Shown here in pieces: positions 8,295 through 16,573 of a DNA stretch of 64,000 bases. How positions within the stretch are numbered: the first letter of the stretch is position 1; the number at the start of each line of letters is the position of its first letter. Both the position numbers and the translations under genes were made by a program. The notes beneath the pieces are model-generated. The model saw only the letters and a list, made by a program, of their open reading frames with translations. It did no database searches and was not told the origin of the DNA. The DNA is taken from positions 4,070,577 through 4,134,576 of the forward strand of contig NZ_LT707006.1 in the NCBI RefSeq assembly GCF_900155865.1, written 5' to 3'. The stretch comes from Bacteroides bouchesdurhonensis. Lineage in GTDB: Bacteria; Bacteroidota; Bacteroidia; Bacteroidales; Bacteroidaceae.

Positions 8295-9581
8295 TCATTG
8301 TGTGCGTACAATAGTATGCGACATTGCATCAATGCGATTTATAACTTCATTGAATTCAGCGTCACAATCATGCCTATTTTGTTGTTCTGCTTCATCTAAG
8401 CCAATATGAGCAAAATACAAAGCTTCATTTATGTGTCCCATTGAGAAATGAGCAACTGAAAGATTTGAAAGATTTTGTACATTGTGAGGCTGATAAAGGA
8501 GAACGGTGTTGAAGTCATTTAATGCTTGCGGCATTTTCCCTATGAGCCTATATGCTATTCCACGTTGAAGGATTGCCATTATAAATTCCGGACGGAAGGT
8601 TGGTTCAATGACATTTGTCAACACTTCCGCTGCCTCTGCATTTTTATTGTCTTCGCGAAGTAATGCTGCTTTGTTGATATTAGAATCATAAAAATAGGGC
8701 ATTATCTTGATACAGTGATTGAGATATGCCATACATTTCTCTTTCCATAATTCTTCTTTCTTCTCTTTGGTAAGTTTAGCTTTGTTATAGTATGCCATTG
8801 CTAAATCCGGATTGAATGTTAATGCCCTATCATAATAGGCATCAGCCTTAGCATATTCACCCATCGCGGAATATGAATTGGCTATATTCATCAGCAAGCT
8901 ATCATCTTGCGGGTCAATTTTCAATCCTTCTTTATAAATTTCAATACTTTTGAGATAATCCTTCTTCGTGACATAATAATGTCCTAATGCAAAGAAAGGG
9001 ACAACTGTCTTGGTATCTAGTTTTGCAGCCATCTCGAAATCTGATAACGCTTTGTCATCTCTTGACAACATAAGATAAGCATTCCCTCTACAGATATACA
9101 CATAAGCATAATTAATACCTTCGATATCTCCGCTTGTTCTTAGGAAATGTGTATATTCTTGAACCTGCCTACCAAAATCGGGTTCATTGGCTATTCTTGT
9201 AAGAGTATCGTAGAAGTTTTGTCTGTATGTACTCTTATCCAAAATTCGCTTAATCTGTTCCTCGGCTTGCTTTACAATATCTCTCTGGGCTTTGTCAGCC
9301 TCCAGCATCACCTCACGGTTCTTGGTCTCAATGCTATCGAACTTGTCGCCAATGCTCCGTTTCATCTCATTGAGCTCTTGAATCTTCTGGTCTACATTCC
9401 AAAGGGCAAGAACTGAGAATACTAAAAACACAATGGTGGTGACTGTACCCCATAATGAAATAGCATCACTGGGAGTCAGTTCAGATATATGCCACCCTAA
9501 ACCCGTCGTGTGGAACCATACAACCAGCTCAACAATAGCAAATTGCAGTATAACAAGTAAAAAGTATTTCAGATATTTCAT
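8295..9581 (-). CDS. Membrane-anchored TPR protein
   Basis: About 428 residues from the ATG at 9579-9581; the frame is open further upstream, but MKYLKYFLLVILQF is a natural membrane start. Two transmembrane segments (about 1-25 and 40-62) precede a coiled coil with DKAQRDIVKQAEEQ. A series of tetratricopeptide repeats follows, with the family pattern A..Y..(A)..L.P (for example YAKADAYYDRALTFNPDLAMAY). TPR domains hold protein partners; none is known here. It is transcribed against the element core genes and is probably cargo. Confidence 0.8.
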   Translation of the reverse strand: MKYLKYFLLVILQFAIVELVVWFHTTGLGWHISELTPSDAISLWGTVTTIVFLVFSVLALWNVDQKIQELNEMKRSIGDKFDSIETKNREVMLEADKAQRDIVKQAEEQIKRILDKSTYRQNFYDTLTRIANEPDFGRQVQEYTHFLRTSGDIEGINYAYVYICRGNAYLMLSRDDKALSDFEMAAKLDTKTVVPFFALGHYYVTKKDYLKSIEIYKEGLKIDPQDDSLLMNIANSYSAMGEYAKADAYYDRALTFNPDLAMAYYNKAKLTKEKKEELWKEKCMAYLNHCIKIMPYFYDSNINKAALLREDNKNAEAAEVLTNVIEPTFRPEFIMAILQRGIAYRLIGKMPQALNDFNTVLLYQPHNVQNLSNLSVAHFSMGHINEALYFAHIGLDEAEQQNRHDCDAEFNEVINRIDAMSHTIVRTQ

Positions 9582-9883
9582 AAAGGAGGTTTTAAAATAA
9601 ATAATCATACTTGCTCTATTATTTTTGCACGTCACACCACAAATAGGCAAGATTTGCGTAAAAATACGAATAATAAATGGAGGTCTTGTCAAATCTTATC
9701 ATTTTTCTTTTGATATCTGTTTATCCCCTAATAATAATCACCGTTGGAGGAATTAAAAACACTGAGACGCAGAATACTCCCAGCAACTAACATAGCCAAC
9801 ATTACTACGCATTAAATATTCACTTATTATCAATAACTTACCACCAATAACCACCATCAAAAAGTTATTCATCAGTTATATTT
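9582..9883. other. Intergenic region before the HTH/replication operon
   Basis: No gene seen. The stretch from about 9825 to 9870 holds three ACCACC/ACCACCA blocks that recall half-sites of the TGGTGA...CCACCA operator just downstream. Confidence 0.35.
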
Positions 9884-9922
9884 TGGTGAATGATTCCACC
9901 ATTGAAACACCTGTTTCCTTTG
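9884..9922 (+). promoter_or_regulatory. HTH/replication operon promoter/operator, copy 2 of the repeated module
   Basis: TGGTGAATGATTCCACCA (9884-9901) is an inverted repeat. It is followed by ATTGAA, CACCT and TTCCTTTG (9915-9922). Sequence and spacing match the module before the integrase at 5548-5585. Confidence 0.5.
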
Positions 9923-9950
9923 CCATCGAACAATTAAAAACGATTGGCGT

Positions 9951-10316
9951 ATGCAAAAAGAAACAGTAACATTTGATAAGCTGCCCGAAGCGGTAGGTTA
10001 TCTGACCGAACAGGTCATCGAGTTGAAAAAGATGGTAGCAGAACTCCAGCCACCAGCATCAGACAAACACGTGTTGGTTGAAATTGAGGATGCTTGCCGT
10101 ATCATACGAAAAGCCAAGCCTACCATTTATACATTGGTACGCAAAGGGCAGCTTCCTGCCTATAAGAAAGGCAAGAAACTCTATTTCTACGAAGACGAAC
10201 TTCTGACATGGATTGAGAATGGTCGAAGAAAAACTTCCGAGCAAACATACGAAGAGATGCTTGCCAATATGCAAGACGGTGTCCGTCATAAACCCAAATC
10301 ATCCGTGAAACTTTAA
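9951..10316 (+). CDS. Helix-turn-helix DNA-binding protein (excisionase-like)
   Basis: 121 residues. An N-terminal helical segment (TFDKLPEAVGYLTEQVIELKK) is followed by an HTH_17/Xis-type winged helix at about 45-95 (IEDACRIIRKAKPTIYTLVRKGQLPAYKKGKKLYF). Such proteins in Bacteroides elements sit first in the replication/mobilization operon and can act as excision or transcription factors. The homologue at 31389 in element 2 has the same TFxxLPxxVGxL start. It is followed after 11 bases by the DUF3987 gene. Confidence 0.75.
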   Translation: MQKETVTFDKLPEAVGYLTEQVIELKKMVAELQPPASDKHVLVEIEDACRIIRKAKPTIYTLVRKGQLPAYKKGKKLYFYEDELLTWIENGRRKTSEQTYEEMLANMQDGVRHKPKSSVKL

Positions 10317-10327
10317 TAGATGTAGCT

Positions 10328-11704
10328 ATGGATACGTATTCTATTAATCCGGTATCTATCATTGATGAAGCGATTGATTTAAGCACAAGATTGTCCGGTA
10401 CGGCATTCCCCGTCAGCATATTCCCAAACAAAATCCAACGCATCATCCGTGAAGTACACGAATGCCATAACTACCCTACTGACTATATTGCCGCAGCCAT
10501 CCTCACGGCAATAGCAGTTGGCATAGGCAACACGCACCTTGCCCAAATCAAGCAAGGATGGACGGAGAGCCCCATCCTATATATGGCATTGATTGGAAGA
10601 CCGGGAGCTAACAAAAGCCATCCGCTCAGCTTTGCGATGAAGCCGTTTCTTGATTATGATTACAAACAGAATCAAGAATTTGAGAAAATGCTTGCCAAGT
10701 ACGATGAGCTGATGAGCATGAGTCGCAAGGAACGTGCGGAAAGCGGTAGTGAGCAATTTCCACAAGAGCCTATCCGCAAACGCTTCTTGGTTTCGGATGT
10801 AACGCCCGAAGGATTGAGCCTCATTCATGCTCAAAACAAACGTGGGTTATGCTTGTGGGCAGATGAATTATCCGCTTGGTTCAAGAATTTCAACCGCTAT
10901 AACAACGGTTCGGAGGAACAGTTTTGGCTCTCAGTATTCAGTGCAAAGACTACCATATCCGACCGCAAGAACGCCAAGAGTTCCATCTTCATCAAGCGTC
11001 CGTGCATATCGGTTATTGGAACTATCCAAAAGAAAATCTTGAATGAGTTGGCTAAAGGTGAACGTTCCAGCAACGGGTTTATCGACCGCCTCCTGTTTGT
11101 AATGCCCAACCTGCAACAGAAAGCACGTTGGAATGACAAGGAACTGCTGGAAGATATAGAGCAAGAGTGGAATGCCATCATTGACAAGCTGATACAATCA
11201 GAGTGCCACCTCAATGAACATGGAGAGATTGAACCACAAATCCTTTTTTTCTCAGAGGATGCCAAGAAACGGCTTTACGAGTGGCAGCACCATTTTTCTG
11301 AGCTGTGCGACCGGGAAACAAACGACACCATCGTAAGTATCTATTGCAAGCTGGAAATATACATCATCCGTTTCTGTCTGATTATCCAATTAGCACGATG
11401 GACTTGCGGAGAATGTGATAAGACCTGTATCGACCTGTTGACAGTGGAACGAGCAATCAAACTGACGGAGTATTTCAAAGAGTCTGCATTGAACGTTCAA
11501 AATATCCTCAATGAAAATACGCTCAACAGCCAACAACAGACAATAGTCAATCTGCTTCCTCCATCCTTTACAACCGCCCAAGCTATACAGATAGCCGAGC
11601 AAAACGGGATGAAGGAGCGCACGTTTCAACGCTTTCTCAATGACAACATCGGGACATTGTTTCGCAAAGAGAAGCATGGAGAATATTCAAAGATTAACCC
11701 GTGA
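10328..11704 (+). CDS. DUF3987 P-loop protein, putative replication helicase/primase
   Basis: 458 residues. It shows the DUF3987 pattern: a P-loop-like ALIGRPGANKSHPL (about 87-100) in place of a classic Walker A, then LCLWADELSAWFKNF as Walker B, and CISVIGTIQ further on. The C-terminal part is helical, with a possible winged helix (FTTAQAIQIAEQNGMKERTF). Members of this family occur in phage and element replication modules and are thought to be helicase- or primase-like. It precedes a second primase-like gene and the mob genes, so it probably supports element replication after excision or transfer. Confidence 0.75.
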   Translation: MDTYSINPVSIIDEAIDLSTRLSGTAFPVSIFPNKIQRIIREVHECHNYPTDYIAAAILTAIAVGIGNTHLAQIKQGWTESPILYMALIGRPGANKSHPLSFAMKPFLDYDYKQNQEFEKMLAKYDELMSMSRKERAESGSEQFPQEPIRKRFLVSDVTPEGLSLIHAQNKRGLCLWADELSAWFKNFNRYNNGSEEQFWLSVFSAKTTISDRKNAKSSIFIKRPCISVIGTIQKKILNELAKGERSSNGFIDRLLFVMPNLQQKARWNDKELLEDIEQEWNAIIDKLIQSECHLNEHGEIEPQILFFSEDAKKRLYEWQHHFSELCDRETNDTIVSIYCKLEIYIIRFCLIIQLARWTCGECDKTCIDLLTVERAIKLTEYFKESALNVQNILNENTLNSQQQTIVNLLPPSFTTAQAIQIAEQNGMKERTFQRFLNDNIGTLFRKEKHGEYSKINP

Positions 11705-11782
11705 CATTTTTGTCGGTATTGACACTATCCAAGCGAAAACGACAATAACGACAAAAGTGACACCCCCAAAAAGAAACATACA

Positions 11783-12862
11783 ATGAGTACACATAGATTC
11801 ATATTAGAACCCTACAAAGGTGTCAGCACTCGGCATACTTGCCCGAACTGTCACCGCCAAAGATGCTTTTCTAAATACATTGATACAGAGAAGCAAATCA
11901 AGTTCCCTGAATACGTGGGGCGTTGTGATCATGAGCAGAAATGCGGTTATCACTTCACGCCTCGTGATTACTTTAAGCAGAATCCATCTGAGAAAGAAAA
12001 GTTTGCAGAGAATAGCTTCGGAAGTTATACACCTATTAAAGAAGTAAAACCGATAGCCATCTCCTACATGGATTTGGATATAGTCAACCAATCATTACGA
12101 GGCTATTCTGCGAACAAGTTATTTCAGTTTCTATCGGCTCAATTCGGAGAGACGGAAACATTGAATCTTATGAAGAGATACAAGGTTGGTACATCCAAGT
12201 ATTGGGATGGTGCAACTGTATTCTGGCAAACGGACAATCAGAGTAAAGTCAGAACTGGTAAGATAATGCTTTACAATTCCGAAACGGGTAAGCGAATAAA
12301 AGAACCATACAACCATGTTACGTGGGTGCACTCCGTATTACACAAAGGTGATTACAATTTGAAGCAGTGCTTCTTCGGTGAGCACCTGCTTTCCGAAGAC
12401 AAAAGCTGTCCAGTTGCGCTGGTCGAAAGCGAGAAAACGGCAATTATTGCATCTTACTATCTGCCGCAATTCCTATGGATAGCATCAGGTGGAAAGAACG
12501 GTTGCTTCAATGTCAACAGCCTATCCGTTCTGGCAGGAAGAAGCGTTGTATTATTCCCTGATTTAGGTGCAACCGACTATTGGCAGAGCAAAATTAGCCT
12601 GATGAAAAGCTGCGGAATTGAAGTACAAATGTTCGATTATTTGGAAGCCAACGCTACCGAAGACGAACGCAAAGAGGGGTACGACATAGCTGATTATCTA
12701 CTCAAAGTGAAGCCTGACGAAGCCATTCTTCAACAAATGATAAGGAAGAATCCTATCTTGAAAACACTGATAGATACATTCGATTTAAAGCTCATCAGCG
12801 TACAACAAGGCACTCCACGACCGAAGGTTTTACCACCCAAGAAGCGAGGATTCAGACTTTGA
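11783..12862 (+). CDS. DUF6371-type primase-like protein with zinc finger and Toprim-like core
   Basis: 359 residues. The N-terminal zinc site is CPNC (20-23), then C48 and C54 in RCDHEQKCGYH, as in CHC2-type primases. The middle region has PVALVESEKTAIIAS and WIASGGKNG, then VVLFPDLGATDYW, matching the Glu and Asp motifs of Toprim primases. It likely makes primers for transferred or excised element DNA, together with the DUF3987 protein just upstream. No binding partner is visible. Confidence 0.75.
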   Translation: MSTHRFILEPYKGVSTRHTCPNCHRQRCFSKYIDTEKQIKFPEYVGRCDHEQKCGYHFTPRDYFKQNPSEKEKFAENSFGSYTPIKEVKPIAISYMDLDIVNQSLRGYSANKLFQFLSAQFGETETLNLMKRYKVGTSKYWDGATVFWQTDNQSKVRTGKIMLYNSETGKRIKEPYNHVTWVHSVLHKGDYNLKQCFFGEHLLSEDKSCPVALVESEKTAIIASYYLPQFLWIASGGKNGCFNVNSLSVLAGRSVVLFPDLGATDYWQSKISLMKSCGIEVQMFDYLEANATEDERKEGYDIADYLLKVKPDEAILQQMIRKNPILKTLIDTFDLKLISVQQGTPRPKVLPPKKRGFRL

Positions 12863-12880
12863 ACTCAGGGAGAAGAATCG

Positions 12881-12956
12881 AGACTTTTTTACTGTAGCAA
12901 GTTAATGTCGGTGTATTACATTCCCCGACCACTTGCTCCTCAAAAAGTCTGAGGAG
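12881..12956. other. Candidate origin of transfer (oriT), element 1
   Basis: A 76-base stretch of nested inverted repeats just before mobC. The arms are AGACTTTTT 12881-12889 with 12942-12950, GCAAGT 12897-12902 with ACTTGC 12931-12936, and GTCGG 12907-12911 with CCGAC 12925-12929. A further CTCCTC/GAGGAG pair lies at 12936-12941 and 12951-12956. Such structure next to mobilization genes is typical of oriT. The nick site cannot be named. The last pair could alternatively act as a terminator of the primase gene. Confidence 0.5.
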
Positions 12957-13000
12957 GCGGCTCCCGATGGTCACACATTATTCACTAAAAACAGATTCAA

Positions 13001-13309
13001 ATGGAAAAGAAATATACAGTAACACTCCGTCTGTCATATCAGCAATACGCATGGCTTGGTGCGCTTTGCAGACGGAGCAAGCAGACTCAAAGCGAAGTGA
13101 TCCGTTCGCTCATCGAAAACGGTTCGGTACGTGAACGAATCACGCAAGAGCATATTCACATCATCCGTCAACTGATTGGCGAAAGTACTAATCTTAACCA
13201 GTTGGCAAGACAGGCAAACACCTACGGTTTCTTCGCCGTAGCTGACAGATGCAAGGAAATGGCTCAGCACATTAACCTACTTATAAAACGGTTGAAAGAT
13301 GATAGGTAA
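13001..13309 (+). CDS. mobC: MobC-type relaxosome accessory protein
   Basis: 102 residues, with an N-terminal ribbon-helix-helix-like segment (KYTVTLRLSYQQYAWLGALC, then SEVIRSLI) and a C-terminal MobC signature (LIGESTNLNQLARQANTYG). It binds oriT and helps the relaxase nick it. The stop overlaps the relaxase ATG by 11 bases, giving translational coupling. The candidate oriT lies 45 bases upstream. Confidence 0.85.
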   Translation: MEKKYTVTLRLSYQQYAWLGALCRRSKQTQSEVIRSLIENGSVRERITQEHIHIIRQLIGESTNLNQLARQANTYGFFAVADRCKEMAQHINLLIKRLKDDR

Positions 13310-14240
13310 ACAGACTAAAGGGACATCGTTCGGTGGCTGTGTTAGCTATGTTCTCAAAGAGGAGAAATCCAAATTGCTGGAAGCAGTTGGAGTAGAAGGT
13401 ACACCCGAACAGATTGCGGAGCAATTTGAGTTACAATCGCTACTCAATGATAAGGTAAAGAATATTGTCGGACATACTTCGCTCAACTTCTCACCAGAAG
13501 ATAGCGAACGCTTGAAACATGATGATGAACTGATGTTGCAAATTGCCCACGACTACATGAAACTGATGGGAATCGAAAACACGCAGTACATTATTGCCCG
13601 GCACATCGACCGTGAACATCCGCATTGCCACATCGTCTTTAATCGAGTGGACAATGACGGCAAAACGATTAGCGACAAAAATGACTTTCGCAGGAATGAG
13701 AAAGTTTGCAAAATGTTGACCGCCAAATATCGCTTGCATTTTGCCAATGGTAAAGACCATATCAAGGAGGAACGATTGCGCCCTTATGACCGAGCAAAGC
13801 ATGAGATATACAAAGCGTTGAAAGAGGAACTGTCCCAAGTACAAAATTGGGCTGACTTAAAGGATGCACTTGCCGACCGAGACATTGATATGAAATTCAA
13901 GGTCAGCCGAACTACACGGGAAATACAGGGTGTAAAATTTGAGTACAACGGTTTTTCTTTCTCCGGCTCTAAGATTAGCCGAGAGTTCAGCTACTTGAAT
14001 ATCGACAACCGACTAGAAGAGAATGCTTGTGCATCCTTGTTTGAATCACCCAAACAGGAATCCAGACATAAGGAAGAAAATGTACAACAAAGCGTTTCCC
14101 ATTCCGATGATGGCTCAAGCATCAGTCTCGGCTTGCTAAACGGCAACTCATCCTACGATGCCACTGCCGCAGAAGAAGCCGAGTTCAATCGGCTGATGAA
14201 AAAGAAAAAGGCTAAGCGCAAGCGAGGCTTTCATTTATAA
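13299..14240 (+). CDS. mobA: Relaxase/mobilization nuclease (MOBP-like)
   Basis: 313 residues. Tyr17 in GGCVSYVL is the candidate nicking tyrosine. The metal-binding motif is ARHIDREHPHCHIVFNRV (His102, His107, His109, His111), followed by DNDGKTISD. It nicks oriT and pilots one strand to the recipient. It is shorter than plasmid relaxases and has no helicase domain, as usual for mobilizable Bacteroides elements. It needs a type IV system in trans, since none is encoded nearby. Confidence 0.9.
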   Translation: MIGKQTKGTSFGGCVSYVLKEEKSKLLEAVGVEGTPEQIAEQFELQSLLNDKVKNIVGHTSLNFSPEDSERLKHDDELMLQIAHDYMKLMGIENTQYIIARHIDREHPHCHIVFNRVDNDGKTISDKNDFRRNEKVCKMLTAKYRLHFANGKDHIKEERLRPYDRAKHEIYKALKEELSQVQNWADLKDALADRDIDMKFKVSRTTREIQGVKFEYNGFSFSGSKISREFSYLNIDNRLEENACASLFESPKQESRHKEENVQQSVSHSDDGSSISLGLLNGNSSYDATAAEEAEFNRLMKKKKAKRKRGFHL

Positions 14241-14275
14241 TCCACTTTTTATTAACACTTTAAATTCAATTATTT

Positions 14276-14674
14276 ATGGAAGATTTGATTCTTGATTTCA
14301 ATCTCTACTTGTGTGAGAAGTTCGGCTACAGAAACAGTTGTAGCGTGATGCAAAATGCCAATGGCTTTTGTGTGAACATCAGTGAACGTGATCTGGACTG
14401 CTACATCCGCTTTTGGGAGTATAGTTGTGGAAGAGGCAATTTCCCCGACTGGTCTATCATCATTGTGCGCAGTAACTTCAAGAAGAACCAAGAAGAAAGC
14501 CTGAAAGATTTGGCTCGCTTCTTCAAGGAGTACATGCCACGCTACGGTTACAAATACCTCTGTACCGAAGGTGATAACTACAAGTATTATCAGACACTCG
14601 GTTTAAAGCTCATCTATCGAGGATTCTTTGACCAAAACAATTATGGATTGCCGATGAAGGACTTAAATGTCTGA
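14276..14674 (+). CDS. Unknown small protein after the relaxase
   Basis: 132 residues, not recognised. The sequence mixes strands and helices, is rich in Tyr, Cys and Phe, and is near neutral, with no membrane segment. It lies 35 bases after the relaxase stop and is probably in the same transcript. It also marks the edge between the mobility core and the restriction cargo. Codon use looks normal for the neighbourhood. Confidence 0.55.
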   Translation: MEDLILDFNLYLCEKFGYRNSCSVMQNANGFCVNISERDLDCYIRFWEYSCGRGNFPDWSIIIVRSNFKKNQEESLKDLARFFKEYMPRYGYKYLCTEGDNYKYYQTLGLKLIYRGFFDQNNYGLPMKDLNV

Positions 14675-14688
14675 CACATCGTTTAGAA

Positions 14689-14720
14689 TCGAGGAGGGGG
14701 ACTTTTCCTCTCCTTTTCTT
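14689..14720 (+). terminator. Possible terminator
   Basis: A G-rich block (GGAGGGGGA) and a complementary C/T block (TCCTCTCC) flank CTTT and are followed by TTTTCTT. It lies just before the first hsdS recombination core, and would isolate the silent cassette from mob transcription. Confidence 0.45.
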
Positions 14721-14729
14721 ATATACCGA

Positions 14730-14743
14730 TAAATCAGAATTTA
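14730..14743 (+). repeat. hsdS recombination core a
   Basis: TAAATCAGAATTTA, encoding the NQNL stretch of the central conserved region, at the 5' edge of silent cassette TRD2-B. Homology with the active gene continues for about 150 bases to the right. Confidence 0.7.
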
Positions 14744-15455
14744 GAGGCGATGGCAAAACAGCTTTATGATTATTGGTTTGTGCAATTTGACTTTCCGAAT
14801 GAAAACGGAAAACCTTATAAGTCAAGTGGTGGCAAAATGGTTTGGAATGAGAAGCTGAAAAGAGAAATTCCAAAAGGATGGAATGTCTTAAAACTTGGCG
14901 AGCATTGCTCTTTCAACAAAAGAACGAGTAACGGTTATTTCAATCACCCAATCCTTTATTTGGATACGTCAAATATCACCAATAATACAATTGATGAACT
15001 ACAATTTCTGAATCCTTCGAGTGATATTATTCCGAGTAGGGCAAGGCGATTAGTGCAAGAAGGCGATATTGTTTACTCAACAGTGCGCCCAAATCTTAAG
15101 CATTTTGGCATTATTATGAATCCCGATTATAATATGGTAGTTTCCACGGGATTTGCCGTAATAACTGCAAATTGGAGTGCATATCGTTACTTCATTTATC
15201 AGTTCCTTATTCAAGCTGCAACAATAGAGAATTTATCTACTATTGCACAATCAGCCGTAAGTGCCTACCCTTCAATAAACACATCTGATATAGAAAATCT
15301 AGATTTAGTAGTACCTCCTGATTCTATGATAGAGAAGTATGCAAAAACAGCTTGTAGGTTGTATTTACAGATAGATACAAATTATAAGGAAATAAAGTCT
15401 CTTACTAAGCAGCGAGACGAACTTCTCCCACTTTTGATGAACGGTCAAGTATCGG

Positions 15456-15469
15456 TAAATTCTGATTTA
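15456..15469 (-). repeat. hsdS recombination core b
   Basis: The 14-bp core in reverse orientation at the 3' edge of TRD2-B. The preceding GAACGGTCAAGTATCGG is shared with core c. Confidence 0.7.
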
Positions 15470-15511
15470 GCAGTCTCTTATATTATATATAAGAACAAAA
15501 TTATCAGAATT

Positions 15512-16504
15512 ATGAAAGAGAACATCATTCAGGCGATAGTTGCGAAAATGCAGCGTGACTTAGATTGCCGACAAATGGCACGGCTTAAAGCTGTGCTTAC
15601 ATCAGAACTGCATAATGTAGAAATCATTGAAAAGAGCGATTGTGCCACTCAGCAAACGCAGGAGAATGAACATCTTCTTAACTCTTTTATATCAGCCAAA
15701 AAGATAGAGGGATGTTCAGATAAGACATTAACTTACTACCGTAATACCATTGAACGGTTGTTAGTCACGCTTTCATTGGCAATTTGTCACATTACGACAA
15801 CAGATATTCGTACTTATCTATCCGATTATCAAGAAGAACACCAATCGAGCAAAGTGACCATTGACAATATGCGACGCATCTTTTCCAGCTTCTTTGCATG
15901 GTTGGAAGATGAAGATTATATCGCTAAAAGCCCGGTAAGACGCATTCACAAAGTTAAGACAGATTCACTTGTAAAAGAGGTGCTTTCTGACGAACAGTTG
16001 GAGCAACTTCGAGATAGTTGCACGACCAAACGAGACCTTGCTATTATAGACTTTCTTTCATCCACGGGCATCCGTGTGGGTGAGTTGGTCAAACTGAGCC
16101 GTGAAGATATAGATTTCCACGAACGGCAGTGCGTGGTGTTCGGAAAAGGTAACAAAGAACGTGTTGTTTACTTCAACGCCCGTACCAAACTACATTTGCA
16201 ACAATATCTTAATGAGCGAACAGACAGCAATCCAGCCTTATTCGTTTCCCTCAATTCACCACACTCACGACTGACTATCAGCGGTGTGGAAGTTAGAATC
16301 AGAAAAATGGGGCAAGCCCTTTCTATGCCAAAAGTTCATCCTCACAAGTTCCGTCGTACCCTTGCAACAATGGCTATCGACAAAGGTATGCCCATTGAAC
16401 AGGTACAACGTTTACTTGGTCATGTACGCATTGATACTACACTGCATTATGCCATTGTGAACCAAAACAATGTAAAGTTAGCTCATAAGAAGTATTTGGG
16501 ATAA
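15512..16504 (+). CDS. Tyrosine recombinase of the hsdS shuffling locus
   Basis: 330 residues from the ATG at 15512 (MKENIIQAIVAKMQ). A SAM-like core-binding domain (about 75-155) precedes the catalytic domain. Visible motifs are TGIRVGEL (Arg), HPHKFRRTLAT (His-x-x-Arg), LLGHVRIDTT (His) and HYAIV (Tyr). It is of XerC/D-like size and distinct from the element integrase. Its place inside the hsdS cassettes matches recombinases known to invert hsdS genes in Bacteroides. It is in frame with the upstream silent cassette with no stop between (continuous from 14750), so a fused product is possible; the internal ATG is the likely normal start. Confidence 0.88.
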   Translation: MKENIIQAIVAKMQRDLDCRQMARLKAVLTSELHNVEIIEKSDCATQQTQENEHLLNSFISAKKIEGCSDKTLTYYRNTIERLLVTLSLAICHITTTDIRTYLSDYQEEHQSSKVTIDNMRRIFSSFFAWLEDEDYIAKSPVRRIHKVKTDSLVKEVLSDEQLEQLRDSCTTKRDLAIIDFLSSTGIRVGELVKLSREDIDFHERQCVVFGKGNKERVVYFNARTKLHLQQYLNERTDSNPALFVSLNSPHSRLTISGVEVRIRKMGQALSMPKVHPHKFRRTLATMAIDKGMPIEQVQRLLGHVRIDTTLHYAIVNQNNVKLAHKKYLG

Positions 16505-16534
16505 TAACCGTGCTGATTTCTACTTTAAAATTTG

Positions 16535-16542
16535 TACTTTTG
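16535..16542 (+). promoter_or_regulatory. -7 box of dinD
   Basis: TACTTTTG matches TAnnTTTG and lies 31 bases before the dinD ATG at 16574. This rules out the more upstream in-frame start at 16532. Confidence 0.55.
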
Positions 16543-16573
16543 CAATCTAATATGGAACGCTAATAAAAGCACT

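Larger units (their letters stand above)
14730..15511 (+). pseudogene. hsdS': Silent hsdS 3' half (TRD2-B cassette)
   Basis: Reading from core a, the frame gives NQNLEAMAKQLYDYWF, the central conserved region of the active HsdS. A different second target-recognition domain follows, then the C-terminal conserved LTKQRDELLPLLMNGQVSVNSDL. There is no first half or promoter, so it is a reservoir rather than a working gene. About 150 bases at its left edge and 65 at its right edge are inverted copies of the active gene (18550-18705 and 17996-18061). The frame does not stop after core b but runs on into the recombinase at 15512. Confidence 0.8.

Noticed and set aside
14750..16504. A single 584-residue HsdS-recombinase protein as the normal product
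   Set aside because: There is no promoter or HsdS first half before 14750, and the recombinase has a good internal ATG at 15512 where family similarity begins. Fusion is kept only as a possibility after inversion.
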